36,976 bases of DNA from Acidovorax sp. (lineage in GTDB: Bacteria > Pseudomonadota > Gammaproteobacteria > Burkholderiales > Burkholderiaceae_C): positions 1 through 36,976 of the forward strand of contig NZ_JADHVT010000035.1 in NCBI RefSeq assembly GCF_016783915.1, given 5' to 3'. The notes under the pieces were generated by a model that was given only the letters and a program-made list of their open reading frames with translations, ran no database searches and was not told the DNA's origin. This document shows positions 24,238-33,882 of the stretch, piece by piece (the first letter of the stretch is position 1; each line of letters begins with the position of its first letter). Made by a program: the position numbers and the translations under genes.

Positions 24238-26829
24238 ATGTTGAAAGCCTACCGAGACCATGCCGCCGAACGCGCTGCACTGGGTATCCCGCCTCTGCCC
24301 CTGGACGCCAAGCAGGTGGCCGAACTGATCGAACTGATCAAGAACCCACCGGCTGGTGAAGATGCCTTTTTGCTGGACCTGCTGACCCATCGCGTGCCTC
24401 CTGGCGTGGACGATGCTGCCAAGGTCAAGGCCAGCTTCCTGGCTGCTGTGGCGCATGGTGACATCACCGTGGGTCTGATCTCCAAGGCCAAGGCCACGGA
24501 ACTGCTGGGCACCATGGTGGGTGGTTACAACGTGCACCCGCTGATCGAATTGCTGGACGATGCCGAAGTGGCCGGTGTGGCCGCTGAGGGCCTGAAGAAG
24601 ACGCTGCTGATGTTCGACTTCTTCAACGACGTTGCCGTCAAGGCCAAGGCGGGCAACGCCAAGGCGCAGGAAGTCATCAAGAGCTGGGCCGATGCCGAGT
24701 GGTTCACCACCCGCCCTGAAGTCGAAAAGAAGATCACCGTCACGGTGTTCAAGGTGCCCGGTGAAACCAACACCGACGACCTGTCGCCTGCCCCCGATGC
24801 ATGGAGCCGCCCTGACATTCCTCTGCACTATCTGGCCATGCTCAAGAACACCCGTGAAGGCGCGGCGTTCAAGCCAGAAGAAGACGGCAAGCGCGGCCCG
24901 ATGCAGTTCATCGAAGACCTCAAGAAGAAGGGCCACCTCGTGGCCTATGTGGGCGACGTGGTGGGCACGGGCTCTAGCCGCAAGTCGGCCACCAACAGTG
25001 TGATCTGGGCCACGGGCCAGGACATTCCGTTTGTGCCCAACAAGCGCTTCGGTGGCGTGACGCTGGGTGGCAAGATCGCCCCCATCTTCTTCAACACGCA
25101 AGAAGACTCTGGCTCCCTGCCCATCGAAGTGGATGTGTCCAAGCTCGAAATGGGCGACGTGGTCGATATCCTCCCCTACGACGGCAAGATCGTGAAGAAC
25201 GGCGAGACCGTGGTGGAGTTCAAGCTCAAGAGCGATGTGCTGTTTGACGAAGTGCGCGCTGGTGGTCGTATCAACCTGATCATCGGGCGTTCGCTGACCG
25301 CCAAGGCCCGCGAATTCCTGGGCCTCCCTGTTTCCACGTTGTTCCGCCTGCCGACCGCGCCTGTGGCAACGACTGCAGGCTTTACGCTGGCACAGAAGAT
25401 GGTGGGCCGTGCCGTGGGCTTGCCAGAAGGCCAGGGCGTGCGCCCCGGGACGTACTGCGAACCCAAGATGACCACCGTGGGTTCGCAAGACACCACGGGC
25501 CCCATGACCCGTGACGAGCTGAAGGACTTGGCCTGCCTTGGCTTCTCGGCCGATCTGGTCATGCAGTCGTTCTGCCATACCGCGGCCTACCCCAAGCCTG
25601 TGGACGTGAAGACCCACCGCGAACTGCCCGCGTTCATCAGCAACCGTGGTGGCGTGGCCCTGCGCCCTGGTGATGGCGTGATCCACAGCTGGCTCAACCG
25701 CCTGCTGCTGCCCGACACCGTCGGTACCGGCGGCGACTCGCACACCCGTTTCCCCATTGGCATCTCTTTCCCTGCCGGTTCTGGCCTGGTGGCCTTTGGT
25801 GCTGCGACGGGCGTGATGCCTCTGGACATGCCCGAGTCGGTGCTGGTGCGCTTCAAGGGCGAAATGCAGCCTGGCGTGACGCTGCGCGACCTTGTGCACG
25901 CCATTCCTCTGTATGCCATCAAGGCGGGTCTGCTCACGGTGGCCAAGGCTGGCAAGAAGAACGTCTTCTCCGGCCGCATCCTTGAAATCGAAGGCCTGCC
26001 AGACCTGAAGGTTGAGCAAGCGTTTGAACTGTCGGACGCTTCGGCAGAGCGCTCCGCAGCCGGTTGCACCATCAAGCTCAACCCCGAGCCGGTCAAGGAA
26101 TACCTCACCAGCAACGTCGTGCTGATGAAGAACATGATTGCCGACGGCTACGCCGATGCACGCACACTGCAGCGCCGTATCGAAAAGGTGGAAGCCTGGT
26201 TGGCCAAACCCAACCTGCTCGAAGCCGACAAGGATGCCGAATACGCAGCCGTCATCGAGATCGATCTGGCCGACATCAAGGAACCCATCCTGTGTTGCCC
26301 CAACGATCCTGACGACGCCAAGACCCTGTCGGAAGTGGCCGGCACCAAGATCGATGAAGCCTTCATCGGTTCTTGCATGACCAATATCGGCCACTTCCGC
26401 GCAGCTGCCAAGCTGCTGGGCGGCAGCCGTGACATCCCCGTCAAGCTGTGGGTGGCACCACCCACCAAGATGGACGAGAGCGAGCTGATCAAAGAAGGCC
26501 ACTACGCCAACTTTGGTGCCGCTGGTGCACGTACCGAAATGCCCGGCTGCTCGCTGTGTATGGGCAACCAGGCACAGGTGCGCGAAGGCGCTACCGTGGT
26601 GTCCACCTCCACCCGTAACTTCCCCAACCGCCTGGGCAAGAACACCAACGTGTTCTTGGCCTCTGCCGAGCTGGCTGCCATCGCGTCCAAGCTGGGCAAG
26701 ATCCCGACGGTGGCCGAGTACCACGACGCCATGGGCATCGTGAACAAGGACGGCGCGTCGATCTACAAGTACCTCAACTTCGACCAGATCGAAGAGTACG
26801 CAGAAACCGCCAAGGGCGTCACCGCCTGA
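24238..26829 (+). CDS. acnB: aconitate hydratase B
   Basis: The 863-residue enzyme isomerises citrate to isocitrate through a 4Fe-4S cluster. It has the AcnB order: N-terminal HEAT-like domain (about 1-160, [20 protein letters not shown]), then the swivel domain ([20 protein letters not shown]), then the catalytic domains. The cluster cysteines are about 713 in [15 protein letters not shown] and about 771 and 774 in [34 protein letters not shown] is the conserved substrate-site segment. The start at 24238 follows TGGAGAAAACG; an upstream ATG at 24160 adds an unlikely leader. It closes the plus-strand TCA run and is followed by a terminator. Confidence 0.98.
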   Translation: MLKAYRDHAAERAALGIPPLPLDAKQVAELIELIKNPPAGEDAFLLDLLTHRVPPGVDDAAKVKASFLAAVAHGDITVGLISKAKATELLGTMVGGYNVHPLIELLDDAEVAGVAAEGLKKTLLMFDFFNDVAVKAKAGNAKAQEVIKSWADAEWFTTRPEVEKKITVTVFKVPGETNTDDLSPAPDAWSRPDIPLHYLAMLKNTREGAAFKPEEDGKRGPMQFIEDLKKKGHLVAYVGDVVGTGSSRKSATNSVIWATGQDIPFVPNKRFGGVTLGGKIAPIFFNTQEDSGSLPIEVDVSKLEMGDVVDILPYDGKIVKNGETVVEFKLKSDVLFDEVRAGGRINLIIGRSLTAKAREFLGLPVSTLFRLPTAPVATTAGFTLAQKMVGRAVGLPEGQGVRPGTYCEPKMTTVGSQDTTGPMTRDELKDLACLGFSADLVMQSFCHTAAYPKPVDVKTHRELPAFISNRGGVALRPGDGVIHSWLNRLLLPDTVGTGGDSHTRFPIGISFPAGSGLVAFGAATGVMPLDMPESVLVRFKGEMQPGVTLRDLVHAIPLYAIKAGLLTVAKAGKKNVFSGRILEIEGLPDLKVEQAFELSDASAERSAAGCTIKLNPEPVKEYLTSNVVLMKNMIADGYADARTLQRRIEKVEAWLAKPNLLEADKDAEYAAVIEIDLADIKEPILCCPNDPDDAKTLSEVAGTKIDEAFIGSCMTNIGHFRAAAKLLGGSRDIPVKLWVAPPTKMDESELIKEGHYANFGAAGARTEMPGCSLCMGNQAQVREGATVVSTSTRNFPNRLGKNTNVFLASAELAAIASKLGKIPTVAEYHDAMGIVNKDGASIYKYLNFDQIEEYAETAKGVTA

Positions 26830-26855
26830 TCCTCGCGTTTTTTGCGCAACAGAAG

Positions 26856-26879
26856 CGGCCCTCAGGGGCCGTTTTTTTT
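26856..26879 (+). terminator. Rho-independent terminator of acnB
   Basis: CGGCCC-TCAG-GGGCCG forms a short GC-rich hairpin followed by eight T, 26 bp after the acnB stop. It would end the mdh-to-acnB transcript. Confidence 0.9.
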
Positions 26880-26972
26880 GGCCCACCTTGTGTGTCACAC
26901 AAACGTCATCCATTCGTCACTATGCTGGAGCCCATAACAAAACATCCATAACAACAACAAAAGGAGGGAGCC

Positions 26973-27662
26973 ATGGGCAACACCATGGGACGAGGGGTTT
27001 TGCTGGTTTTCTGCGCCATCTTTGCGGTGGGGTTCGGTGCCGGTGGGTATTGGGCAGGTTTGCGGCCCTTGGCTGAAACGGCGCTGGCAGCCTGGACCGT
27101 GCGCTCATGGCAGCCTGTGCCGGCCCAGGTGCTGGATGTGCAACTGAAGCAGCACGCGGGCAGCGAGGGTGGCACCACCTACCAGGTGCTGGCACGGTAC
27201 CGCTACACCGTGGCGGGCCAAACGTACGAAGCGCAGCGCGTGGGGCTGGACCGGCACCCCAGTGCCGACAACGTCGGCGACTGGCAGGCGCAATGGCACC
27301 GCACCCTGCGCCAAGCGCACGAGCGGGGCGAATCCATCACCGCCTGGGTCAACCCCAAGGCCCCGGCCCAAGCCCTGCTGGACCGCAGCATTCGCTGGCG
27401 GCTGCAAATTTTTCGACTGCCGTTTGCTCTGGTGTTCACCGGCGTCGGGGTGACTGCTGCATGGATGTTCCTGCGCATCTTGAGGCGCGCTCAGGATGAT
27501 GTGCCCGACCTGGAGCCAAAGCATTCCTTGGCCAAGGGGCAGGGGGCGTTGTGGTTCTTCGCAGTGTTCTGGTGTGGCATCGCTTTCCCCATGGCCGCCT
27601 TGTTCTGGTCGGACGGTAAGGGCCCTGGTGGGCCAAGGGCTTCATGGGTGTCTTTGTGGTGA
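26973..27662 (+). CDS. DUF3592 membrane protein, N-terminal part of a frameshifted gene
   Basis: This 229-residue frame starts at 26973 behind a strong AAGGAGG site. A membrane segment (about 8-30) is followed by the DUF3592 domain (about 45-140: VPAQVLDVQLKQH, YQVLARYRYTVAGQTYEAQRV, WVNPKAPAQALLDR), then membrane segments at about 147-170 and 192-212. After GKGP the frame turns to PRASWVSLW and stops. The frame two bases on, read from about 27626, continues naturally as WWAKGFMGVFVVIGVGLVGA, so one base, probably a C in the run at 27623-27625, is missing. The complete protein would be about 851 residues. DUF3592 proteins are membrane proteins of unknown function. Confidence 0.8.
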   Translation: MGNTMGRGVLLVFCAIFAVGFGAGGYWAGLRPLAETALAAWTVRSWQPVPAQVLDVQLKQHAGSEGGTTYQVLARYRYTVAGQTYEAQRVGLDRHPSADNVGDWQAQWHRTLRQAHERGESITAWVNPKAPAQALLDRSIRWRLQIFRLPFALVFTGVGVTAAWMFLRILRRAQDDVPDLEPKHSLAKGQGALWFFAVFWCGIAFPMAALFWSDGKGPGGPRASWVSLW

Positions 27663-29527
27663 TCGGCGTGGGCTTGGTCGGTGCTGCCTGGCAGAACAGC
27701 CGCAAGGCCTGGCGCTACCAGGGAATGGGTATGACGGCCTTGCCATCGCGGCCCACGGCGGGGCGGCCGGTCGAAATCACACTGGTGCTGCCTGCACGGG
27801 CCGTGCAGCAAGCCGGGGCCGAAAACCTGCGCATGCAAATGGCGCAATACCGTGTGGACGAATCCAGCTCCGGCTCGCCCGAGCGCCAAGTGGAGGTGCT
27901 GGAGACCATTGCGCGGCGCCAGCCGACGGGCGAGGGCGGCATGCGCCTGGTAGCGCGTTTTGACCTGCCTGATGACGTCCCCACCCACGGTGCGCGGCGC
28001 GGTGGCGAGCGGGTGGACTGGCGGCTGGAACTGGTGCGTGCCGATGGTGCGTTGGAGCTCGCGTACGACCTGGCGGTCCAGGCTGTCACCCCGTCCTGGG
28101 CGGAGGCCGCTTCGGTGCCAGACCGTTTCGACCGGCGGACCCAGTGGACGCAGGAAGTCCCGATCGAACCACCCGCCTTGGGGCGTGATGTGGCCTCTCA
28201 GCTGTTGGATTCTCCGGGCATGGGGAAGTCGGTTGAATCCCCGGGCTTTCTTCCCCCTGGCGTGCGTTTGACCGAAACGCCAGATGCTTGGTCCCTCGCG
28301 TTCACGCAGATCGCTTGGCGCTGGTCTGCGGCGGTGGCCCTGGCTTCGCTGGCGCTGGAGTGGTGGGTGAACGACCGCATCCAGCCCGGCGCCCTGGTGC
28401 TGCCGAGCGGCTTTTGGGGTTGGTTGGCTGTGTTGGTGCTGCCTGCCTGGGCCTTGCATGCCGCCACCCGGCGGTGGACGCTGCGGGTGCAGGACGATGG
28501 CCTGGTCGTGCGTCGCGGCTCTTGGGTTTGGTCTCGCGTGGCAACCCTGCCAGGCGAATCCAGCCAGTCGCTGGTGCACAAGCTGCAGTTCACGGCAGGG
28601 ACCCAGGCCTACCACGCGGTGCTGGGCAAGGATGCGTCAGGGCATTCGCAAAAGCTGACGCCAGGGCTGAGCGGCCCTGCCGCCGCGCATGCCGTGGGCC
28701 AGGCGGTGGCCCGTGCGTGGCTGGACCGACGGGGGCGCTTCACGCCAGGGGCGCAGCGGCCCCAGGTGGCTGCCCATTCACGCCCAGTCTGGGGAGGCTG
28801 GGCATGGCTCTTGTTTTTCGGCTTGCTCGTGTGGTGGGCCCATGGCGGGCGTGCGTTGTTGGGGGCAGGTCGCAGCGCAGTGCTGCAAGCACCTGCTGCA
28901 GTGGCCTCATCGCGCATTTGGGCGCCTGCAGATGCCCGCCTGATGGACGCCCAGAATGCGGGCGATGCCAGCGCACTGGCGCAGGCACTGCGCGATGGCG
29001 CCAACCCCAACCTGCTGGCAGACACCGGCTCCTCCGTGCTGATGCTGGCCGCCCACCGGGGGCAGCTGGCGCACGTGCAGGCGCTGCTGCAAGCGGGGGC
29101 CCAGCCCGATTTGCGGCAAACGGCCAAAGACAGCGAGCGCGGCGACACGGCCCTGCTGCGGGCCTTCTATGGCGGCCATCTGGCGGTGGCGCAACGCCTG
29201 GTGCAGGCAGGGGCCAGCCTGCAGGCCCGCAATCGCTGGGATTGGGGCCCCGTGCACATGGCAGCGCAAAGCGGGTGTGTTCCATGCCTGCAGTGGTTGG
29301 TGTCCCAGGGGCAGTTGCTGGATGAGGCTGCGCCGGCCAGCCGGAGCGAAACACCGGCCATGCTGGCCGCAGCCAAGGGGCAGGTGGCAGCGCTGCGTTG
29401 GCTGGATGAGCATGGGGTGGATCTTTCGCGGCGTGATCCGCACGGAAACAGTGCGATGGATTGGGCGCGTTTTGGTGGACAGCAGGCGGCGCAGCAGTGG
29501 CTGGAGGAGCGAGCCCGGCAGCGCTAG
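27644..29527 (+). CDS. ankyrin-repeat membrane protein, C-terminal part of the frameshifted DUF3592 gene
   Basis: The frame from the ATG at 27644 encodes 627 residues. It begins with the membrane segment that should follow the DUF3592 half (GVFVVIGVGLVGAAW), then a soluble region, further membrane segments at about 225-245, 253-272 and 385-405, and about five ankyrin repeats from about 425 to the end, for example TGSSVLMLAAHRGQLAHVQA and GDTALLRAFYGGHLAVAQRL. The ankyrin part is presumably cytoplasmic and binds a protein partner. There is no ribosome site before the ATG at 27644, which supports one original gene of 26973-29527. Function unknown. It is followed after 145 bp by the SbmA-like gene on the same strand. 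Confidence 0.8.
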   Translation: MGVFVVIGVGLVGAAWQNSRKAWRYQGMGMTALPSRPTAGRPVEITLVLPARAVQQAGAENLRMQMAQYRVDESSSGSPERQVEVLETIARRQPTGEGGMRLVARFDLPDDVPTHGARRGGERVDWRLELVRADGALELAYDLAVQAVTPSWAEAASVPDRFDRRTQWTQEVPIEPPALGRDVASQLLDSPGMGKSVESPGFLPPGVRLTETPDAWSLAFTQIAWRWSAAVALASLALEWWVNDRIQPGALVLPSGFWGWLAVLVLPAWALHAATRRWTLRVQDDGLVVRRGSWVWSRVATLPGESSQSLVHKLQFTAGTQAYHAVLGKDASGHSQKLTPGLSGPAAAHAVGQAVARAWLDRRGRFTPGAQRPQVAAHSRPVWGGWAWLLFFGLLVWWAHGGRALLGAGRSAVLQAPAAVASSRIWAPADARLMDAQNAGDASALAQALRDGANPNLLADTGSSVLMLAAHRGQLAHVQALLQAGAQPDLRQTAKDSERGDTALLRAFYGGHLAVAQRLVQAGASLQARNRWDWGPVHMAAQSGCVPCLQWLVSQGQLLDEAAPASRSETPAMLAAAKGQVAALRWLDEHGVDLSRRDPHGNSAMDWARFGGQQAAQQWLEERARQR

Positions 29528-29672
29528 AGTCAGGAGTCTGGAATGCCCTGTGCAAGGATGCTGGTTCGCGTGTGTACCCCGTGGGATGTGATGAAGGGCT
29601 TGGTGTTCTCAGCGGAACGTTCATTCTGTGTTGCACTCAGAGTCCGCAGAACCATTCCAACACGGCACTACG

Positions 29673-30662
29673 ATGTTCAAGTCCTTCTTTTTTGCCCGCC
29701 GCTGGTGGGCCTGGTCTATCTTGGGTTCTGTCGTCATTCTTTTGGCCACGGCATACCGCGTGCAGCTGGACGTGCAGATCAACGACTGGTTCGGCAGCTT
29801 TTACGATCTCATCCAGGAGGCTTTGGGCAAACCTGGCAGCATCACTGCAGAGCAGTTCTGGGGGCAGCTCACGACCTTTGCGCGCATTGCCATGATCTAC
29901 GTGACGACGGCAGTGCTGGTAGATTTTTTCAGCAAGCACTACATCTTCCGCTGGCGCCAAGCGATGAACGAACACTACATGGCAGCCTGGCCACGCCTGC
30001 GCCATATTGAGGGTGCGGCACAGCGTGTGCAGGAAGACACCATGCGTTTCGCCCGCACCATGGAGGACCTGGGCCTGAGCTTCATGCGCAGCCTCATGAC
30101 GCTCGGGGCCTTTCTGCCGGTGCTTTGGGCGCTGTCAGACAAAGTCACCGCGTTGCCTTTGATCGGTGCCGTTCCTCACTCCCTGGTCTGGGTGGCATTG
30201 GCCTGGTCATTGGGAGGCACGCTGCTGCTGGCCTGCGTGGGCGTGAAGCTGCCGGGGCTGGAGTTTCACAACCAGCGCGTGGAGGCGGCGTACCGCAAGG
30301 AGCTGGTATTGGGTGAGGATGATCCGAACCGGGCCTCTCCACCCACCGCAGCCGAGCTGTTCGCAGGCGTGCGCCGCAATTACTTCCGGCTGTTTTTTCA
30401 CTACCTGTACTTTGATGTGGTGAAGTGGTCTTACCTGCAGGTCAGTGTGTTGGTGCCCCTGGTGGCTCTGGGCCCCACGCTGATTGCGGGCGTGATCACC
30501 CTGGGCGTGATGCAGCAGATTGCACGGGCCTTTGACAAGGTGCTGGAGTCCTTCCAGTTTCTGGTGCTGAACTGGAGCACGGTGGTGGAGCAGATCTCGA
30601 TCTACAAGCGCTTGCGTGCGTTCGAGCAGCAGATGCTGAAGGCAGTGCCTGAGGCTGCCTGA
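29673..30662 (+). CDS. SbmA/BacA-family peptide transporter
   Basis: The 329-residue protein starts MFKSFFFARRWWAW, resembling the start of SbmA. SbmA and BacA are inner-membrane, proton-driven importers of peptides such as microcins and proline-rich antimicrobial peptides. The family block FRWRQAMNEHYMAAWPRLRH and the following GAAQRVQEDTMRFARTMEDLG are clear, as are AYRKELVLGEDD and FHYLYFDVVKWSY. About six to seven membrane segments are visible. It is shorter than Escherichia coli SbmA (about 406 residues), mainly between the first two membrane helices. No ABC ATPase domain is attached. An in-frame upstream start at 29628 is less likely. Its substrate here is unknown. Confidence 0.85.
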   Translation: MFKSFFFARRWWAWSILGSVVILLATAYRVQLDVQINDWFGSFYDLIQEALGKPGSITAEQFWGQLTTFARIAMIYVTTAVLVDFFSKHYIFRWRQAMNEHYMAAWPRLRHIEGAAQRVQEDTMRFARTMEDLGLSFMRSLMTLGAFLPVLWALSDKVTALPLIGAVPHSLVWVALAWSLGGTLLLACVGVKLPGLEFHNQRVEAAYRKELVLGEDDPNRASPPTAAELFAGVRRNYFRLFFHYLYFDVVKWSYLQVSVLVPLVALGPTLIAGVITLGVMQQIARAFDKVLESFQFLVLNWSTVVEQISIYKRLRAFEQQMLKAVPEAA

Positions 30663-30764
30663 GTGCCTTCGGGGCCCCAGAGGAGCGCATGACGGCCGTG
30701 CAGATTGCGCTCCACGAGATGGCTGGGCACCGCACAGGGGAGAGCGGGCCCAAAGCCGTTGGCG

Positions 30765-31310
30765 CTAACGCACCTGCTTTTTTTCGAGCTTGCGCGTGAG
30801 CGTGCGGCGGTGCATGCCCAGGCGCCGCGCGGCCTCTGACAGGTTAAAGCCAGTCTCTGCCAGGACCTCGTTGATGCGTTCCCATTCCAGGGTTTTGATG
30901 GAGCTGGAGCGATTGGTCAGCTCCACTTTGGCATTGCCTGCTTTCAGGCCAAAAGCAGCTTCTATGTCGTCGGTGTTGGAGGGCTTGGCAAGATAGTGGC
31001 AGGCGCCCAGTTTCACCGCCTCCACGGCTGTGGCAATACTGGCAAAGCCGGTCAGCACCACGATCAGCATCCCATCGTCAGCTGCGTGCAGCGTCTGCAC
31101 GCAGGCCAGGCCAGAGGCCTCGCCCTTGAGCTTGAGGTCCACCACCGCATAGCCGGGCTGGTGCTGCTTCAGCAAGGCCTCCACATCGGCGAGGCTTGCA
31201 GCCTGCAACACGCTGTAGCCGCGCCGCTCAAACGAGCGTGCCAATGTTCGCGCGAAAGCCTCGTCGTCTTCGACGATCAGCAGCTGTCGTTGCGCTTCTT
31301 CAATGTCCAC
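30765..31310 (-). CDS. regA: RegA/PrrA/ActR-type redox response regulator
   Basis: The 181-residue regulator has a receiver domain (about 8-120) with Asp15-Asp16, phosphoacceptor Asp58 in YAVVDLKLKGE, Thr87 and Lys109, and a C-terminal Fis-type helix-turn-helix (about 140-178). The segment NLSEAARRLGMHRRTLTRKL is nearly the invariant DNA-binding helix of RegA, PrrA, ActR and RoxR proteins. RegA homologues control respiration and carbon and nitrogen use according to redox state. The gene starts 19 bp after the kinase stop and both follow cyoABCD-SURF1. The oxidase operon itself is a likely target (inference). Confidence 0.92.
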   Translation of the reverse strand: MDIEEAQRQLLIVEDDEAFARTLARSFERRGYSVLQAASLADVEALLKQHQPGYAVVDLKLKGEASGLACVQTLHAADDGMLIVVLTGFASIATAVEAVKLGACHYLAKPSNTDDIEAAFGLKAGNAKVELTNRSSSIKTLEWERINEVLAETGFNLSEAARRLGMHRRTLTRKLEKKQVR

Positions 31311-31329
31311 GGCGGGTTCTTTCGTTCAT

Positions 31330-32658
31330 TCATACTTTCTCGGGCAGCGCAATGGCGGCCAGGGGCAGCTCTATGGTCACCTGTGCGCCCCCTTCGGGCC
31401 GGTTGCGTGCTTCGACGCTGCCACCCAGAGTCCGGGCCACGTTCAGTACCAGATACAGGCCCAGACCACCGCCGGGGCGGTTTTTGGAGGACTGGTAGGG
31501 AGTACCGAGCTTGGACAGCATGTCGGGCGCGAAGCCGGGGCCGGCATCGGTCACAGTCATGCACAAGGCGTCGGCATTGCGCGTGACCGCCAGCCGCACC
31601 CAGCCTGGCGAGGCATCGCGTGCATTGTCCAGCACATTGAAAACCATTTGCTTGAGGGTGGTGTCCGACACCATGGGGGTGTCGGTGCCGAAGTCGTTGT
31701 CATAGTCAAACTGGGGGATCGTGCGGGTGCTGCGCCACTCCTGTGCCAGCGCATCGACAAACTTGCGCACGGTGGTCTGCACCGACGCCTCGCCGCGCGT
31801 TTCACCCGCCGAGAGCAGGATGCCGCTCACGATGCTCTTGCACCGTTGCACCTGGGTCTGCATTTCGGCAATGTCTTCCTTGAGTGCTGCGTTGGCGGCC
31901 AGTCGCTTGTCGTGCTGCCAGTCGCCAAGGATGACCGCAAGTGTGGACAGCGGAGTGCCCAGCTCGTGCGCGGCGCCGGACGCCAGCAGGCCCATGCGGA
32001 CGATGTGCTCTTCTTCGACGCGGCGACGCCGCGCTGCCGCAAGGCGGGCGTCGCGCTCGCGCAGGTTGCGGTTGATGCGGGTGATGAACACCATCACCAG
32101 CGTGGCGTTGAGCACGAAGCACACCAGCAGCCCGAGCACATACAGACTCGACAAGCCCTGGTGCAGATCCTGGGGCAGGGCCAGCGGCAGGTGGTGGTCT
32201 GCCAGCGCAGCAAAGCACAGGACGGTGATGATCACGATGGACCAGATGTAGGCCCCGCGCAGCAGCACCGCGCCCAGCGTGATCTGCAGCAGGTACAGAA
32301 AAACAAACGGGTTGCTGGTGCCGCCGCTCAGGTACAGCTGCACGGTGAGCACCGCCACGTCAATCAGCAGCGCCAGGAACAGCTCCACGTTGCGCACCGC
32401 GCGGCCCGTGCGCAGGCGCAGCAGGCTCACCACGTTGAAGACCGCCAGGCAGCCGACCACGAGCAGCATTTCCTGCAGCGGGAGCTTCAAGGCCAGGCTG
32501 TAGTGCGCCATCTCGATGGTGAACACCTGGCCCACCACCGCAATCCAGCGCAGCTCGATCAGTTGCTGCAGGTTCTTGATGCCGGCTGCCGCGTCGGCTG
32601 AACGCGCATTGCGCTGCGCAGGGGGCGTGACGGGTTCAGGGCGTTGGAGGGTGTTCAT
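31330..32658 (-). CDS. regB: RegB/PrrB-type redox sensor histidine kinase
   Basis: The 442-residue kinase has six membrane segments in its first 195 residues. Between two of them lies GGTSNPF (112-118), the GGxxNPF motif that binds ubiquinone in RegB. The phosphoacceptor is His231 in GAAHELGTPLSTLAV, as in RegB, and Cys273 in QRCKSIVSGIL lies where the redox-active cysteine of Rhodobacter RegB is found. The ATPase domain has N341 and N345 (FNVLDNARDAS), DAGPG (371-375) and GGGLGL (397-402). The start overlaps the SURF1 gene end by 23 bases. It probably reads the quinone pool into which SdhABCD delivers and from which CyoABCD draws. Confidence 0.93.
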   Translation of the reverse strand: MNTLQRPEPVTPPAQRNARSADAAAGIKNLQQLIELRWIAVVGQVFTIEMAHYSLALKLPLQEMLLVVGCLAVFNVVSLLRLRTGRAVRNVELFLALLIDVAVLTVQLYLSGGTSNPFVFLYLLQITLGAVLLRGAYIWSIVIITVLCFAALADHHLPLALPQDLHQGLSSLYVLGLLVCFVLNATLVMVFITRINRNLRERDARLAAARRRRVEEEHIVRMGLLASGAAHELGTPLSTLAVILGDWQHDKRLAANAALKEDIAEMQTQVQRCKSIVSGILLSAGETRGEASVQTTVRKFVDALAQEWRSTRTIPQFDYDNDFGTDTPMVSDTTLKQMVFNVLDNARDASPGWVRLAVTRNADALCMTVTDAGPGFAPDMLSKLGTPYQSSKNRPGGGLGLYLVLNVARTLGGSVEARNRPEGGAQVTIELPLAAIALPEKV

Positions 32659-33460
32659 CGGTGGTTGGTGGGCGGCTCTGGGCGCTCAAGCTGCGCTCGT
32701 AGCGTGCCACATACCAGCCCGCCGCCACAACCATGAGCGCAAGACCATACCAGGTCAGGGCGTACACCAGATGGCTGTTGTGGAATCGGATGACCGTCAT
32801 GCCCGCGCGGGGCCAGCTGGGAGCTGCTGAAGCAGCCGCCGTTGCACCCGGAACTCCAGCACCCGGAAGTCCAGCGTCTACAAAAAACGGAGCCGCCCGG
32901 GGCAGACCCAGCGCGCTGCTGATGGCCGCCACATCGCGCGAGTACCAGCGCTGCTGCGCTGGGTCGTTGGTACGCAGAAAGCCACCGTCTGGTTCGGTCA
33001 TGCGCAACAGCCCCTGTACGGTGACAGGGCCACCAGCAGGGGTCGACGCTTCCAGCCATTGGGTGCGCTGCTCTTGGGGCACAAAACCCCGGTTCACCAG
33101 CACCTGGGTACCGTCATCCCGTTGCAGGGCCGTGATCACCCAGAAGCCTGCGCCCAGCTCAGTGACAGCCTGCGTCAGCACCGTCTTGCCGGGCAACCAG
33201 CGGCCCTGGAGGGCCACGGGCTGGTACTCATGGCGTGCTGCATCGATGCTGGACCACTGCTCCACAGGGGGCGGCGCGACCGGTGCTGCATGCACCCGTT
33301 GGTCCACCCTTTCGATGAGATCCAGCTTCCAGATACGGCGCTGGACCTGCCAGGTGCCCAGAGAAACAAAGCCCAGGAACAAGGCAATGCCCAGCACCAG
33401 CAGGACCGCGCGGCGCAACCCCCGGCGCGGCGGGGCCATGGTGGCGTGGGCTGCCGGCAT
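32636..33460 (-). CDS. SURF1-family oxidase assembly protein
   Basis: The 274-residue protein has the SURF1 plan of a membrane helix at each end (about 17-36 and near the C-terminus) around a periplasmic domain. Signatures are GTWQVQRRIWKLDLIERV after the first helix, LVNRGFVP in the middle, and NSHLVYALTWYGLALMVVA at the end. SURF1 helps heme a insertion into aa3-type cytochrome c oxidase; here it lies in a bo3 quinol oxidase operon, so heme o delivery is a plausible role. The start at 33460 overlaps the cyoD stop as TGATG; the frame extends to 33553 but that part overlaps cyoD. A loop rich in Ala and Gly around residue 205-225 is unusual. Confidence 0.92.
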   Translation of the reverse strand: MPAAHATMAPPRRGLRRAVLLVLGIALFLGFVSLGTWQVQRRIWKLDLIERVDQRVHAAPVAPPPVEQWSSIDAARHEYQPVALQGRWLPGKTVLTQAVTELGAGFWVITALQRDDGTQVLVNRGFVPQEQRTQWLEASTPAGGPVTVQGLLRMTEPDGGFLRTNDPAQQRWYSRDVAAISSALGLPRAAPFFVDAGLPGAGVPGATAAASAAPSWPRAGMTVIRFHNSHLVYALTWYGLALMVVAAGWYVARYERSLSAQSRPPTTDEHPPTP

Positions 33461-33882
33461 CAAGGTGTGGAGTGCCCTGGCGCCTCGTGTGTGGGAGGCG
33501 TGGGGGTGGGGTGCTCCGGCATCATGTTGGCATTCATGTGGAACATCACCCACAAGGTACCCGCAATGGCGATGGCTACAAACACCACTGTGAAGATGGT
33601 GGACAGCAGGGTCCAGCCCCCTTCGATCTTGCCGTTCATGTGCAGGAAGAACACCATGTGTACCAGGATCTGGATCACGGCGAAGCCGCCCAGCACCAGC
33701 ACGGCCGTGTTGCGGTCCGCGATCACCTTGGCCATCACCAGCCAGAAGGGAATGGCTGTGAGGATGATGGACAGCACAAACCCCGTCATGTAGCCCGAGA
33801 ACGTGCTGTGCGGGCCTGCGTCGTGGTGGTGATCGTCATGACCATGCGCATCGTGCGCTTGTGTTGCGTGTTGTGCGCTCAT
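33460..33882 (-). CDS. cyoD: cytochrome bo3 ubiquinol oxidase subunit IV
   Basis: The 140-residue subunit has three membrane helices (about 31-52, 60-80 and 92-115) with the family segment FAVIQILVHMVFFLHMN. The N-terminus is strikingly rich in histidine (HGHDDHHHD), more than in Escherichia coli CyoD. Its ATG directly follows the cyoC TAA, with GGGGGTG as ribosome site. Subunit IV stabilises the complex and the copper site during assembly. Confidence 0.94.
   Translation of the reverse strand: MSAQHATQAHDAHGHDDHHHDAGPHSTFSGYMTGFVLSIILTAIPFWLVMAKVIADRNTAVLVLGGFAVIQILVHMVFFLHMNGKIEGGWTLLSTIFTVVFVAIAIAGTLWVMFHMNANMMPEHPTPTPPTHEAPGHSTP

Noticed and set aside
24196-26913. 905-codon open frame on the minus strand opposite acnB
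   Set aside because: It is the shadow of a highly expressed GC-rich gene. Its product is rich in His, Gly and Gln in a pattern typical of antisense frames and resembles no family.
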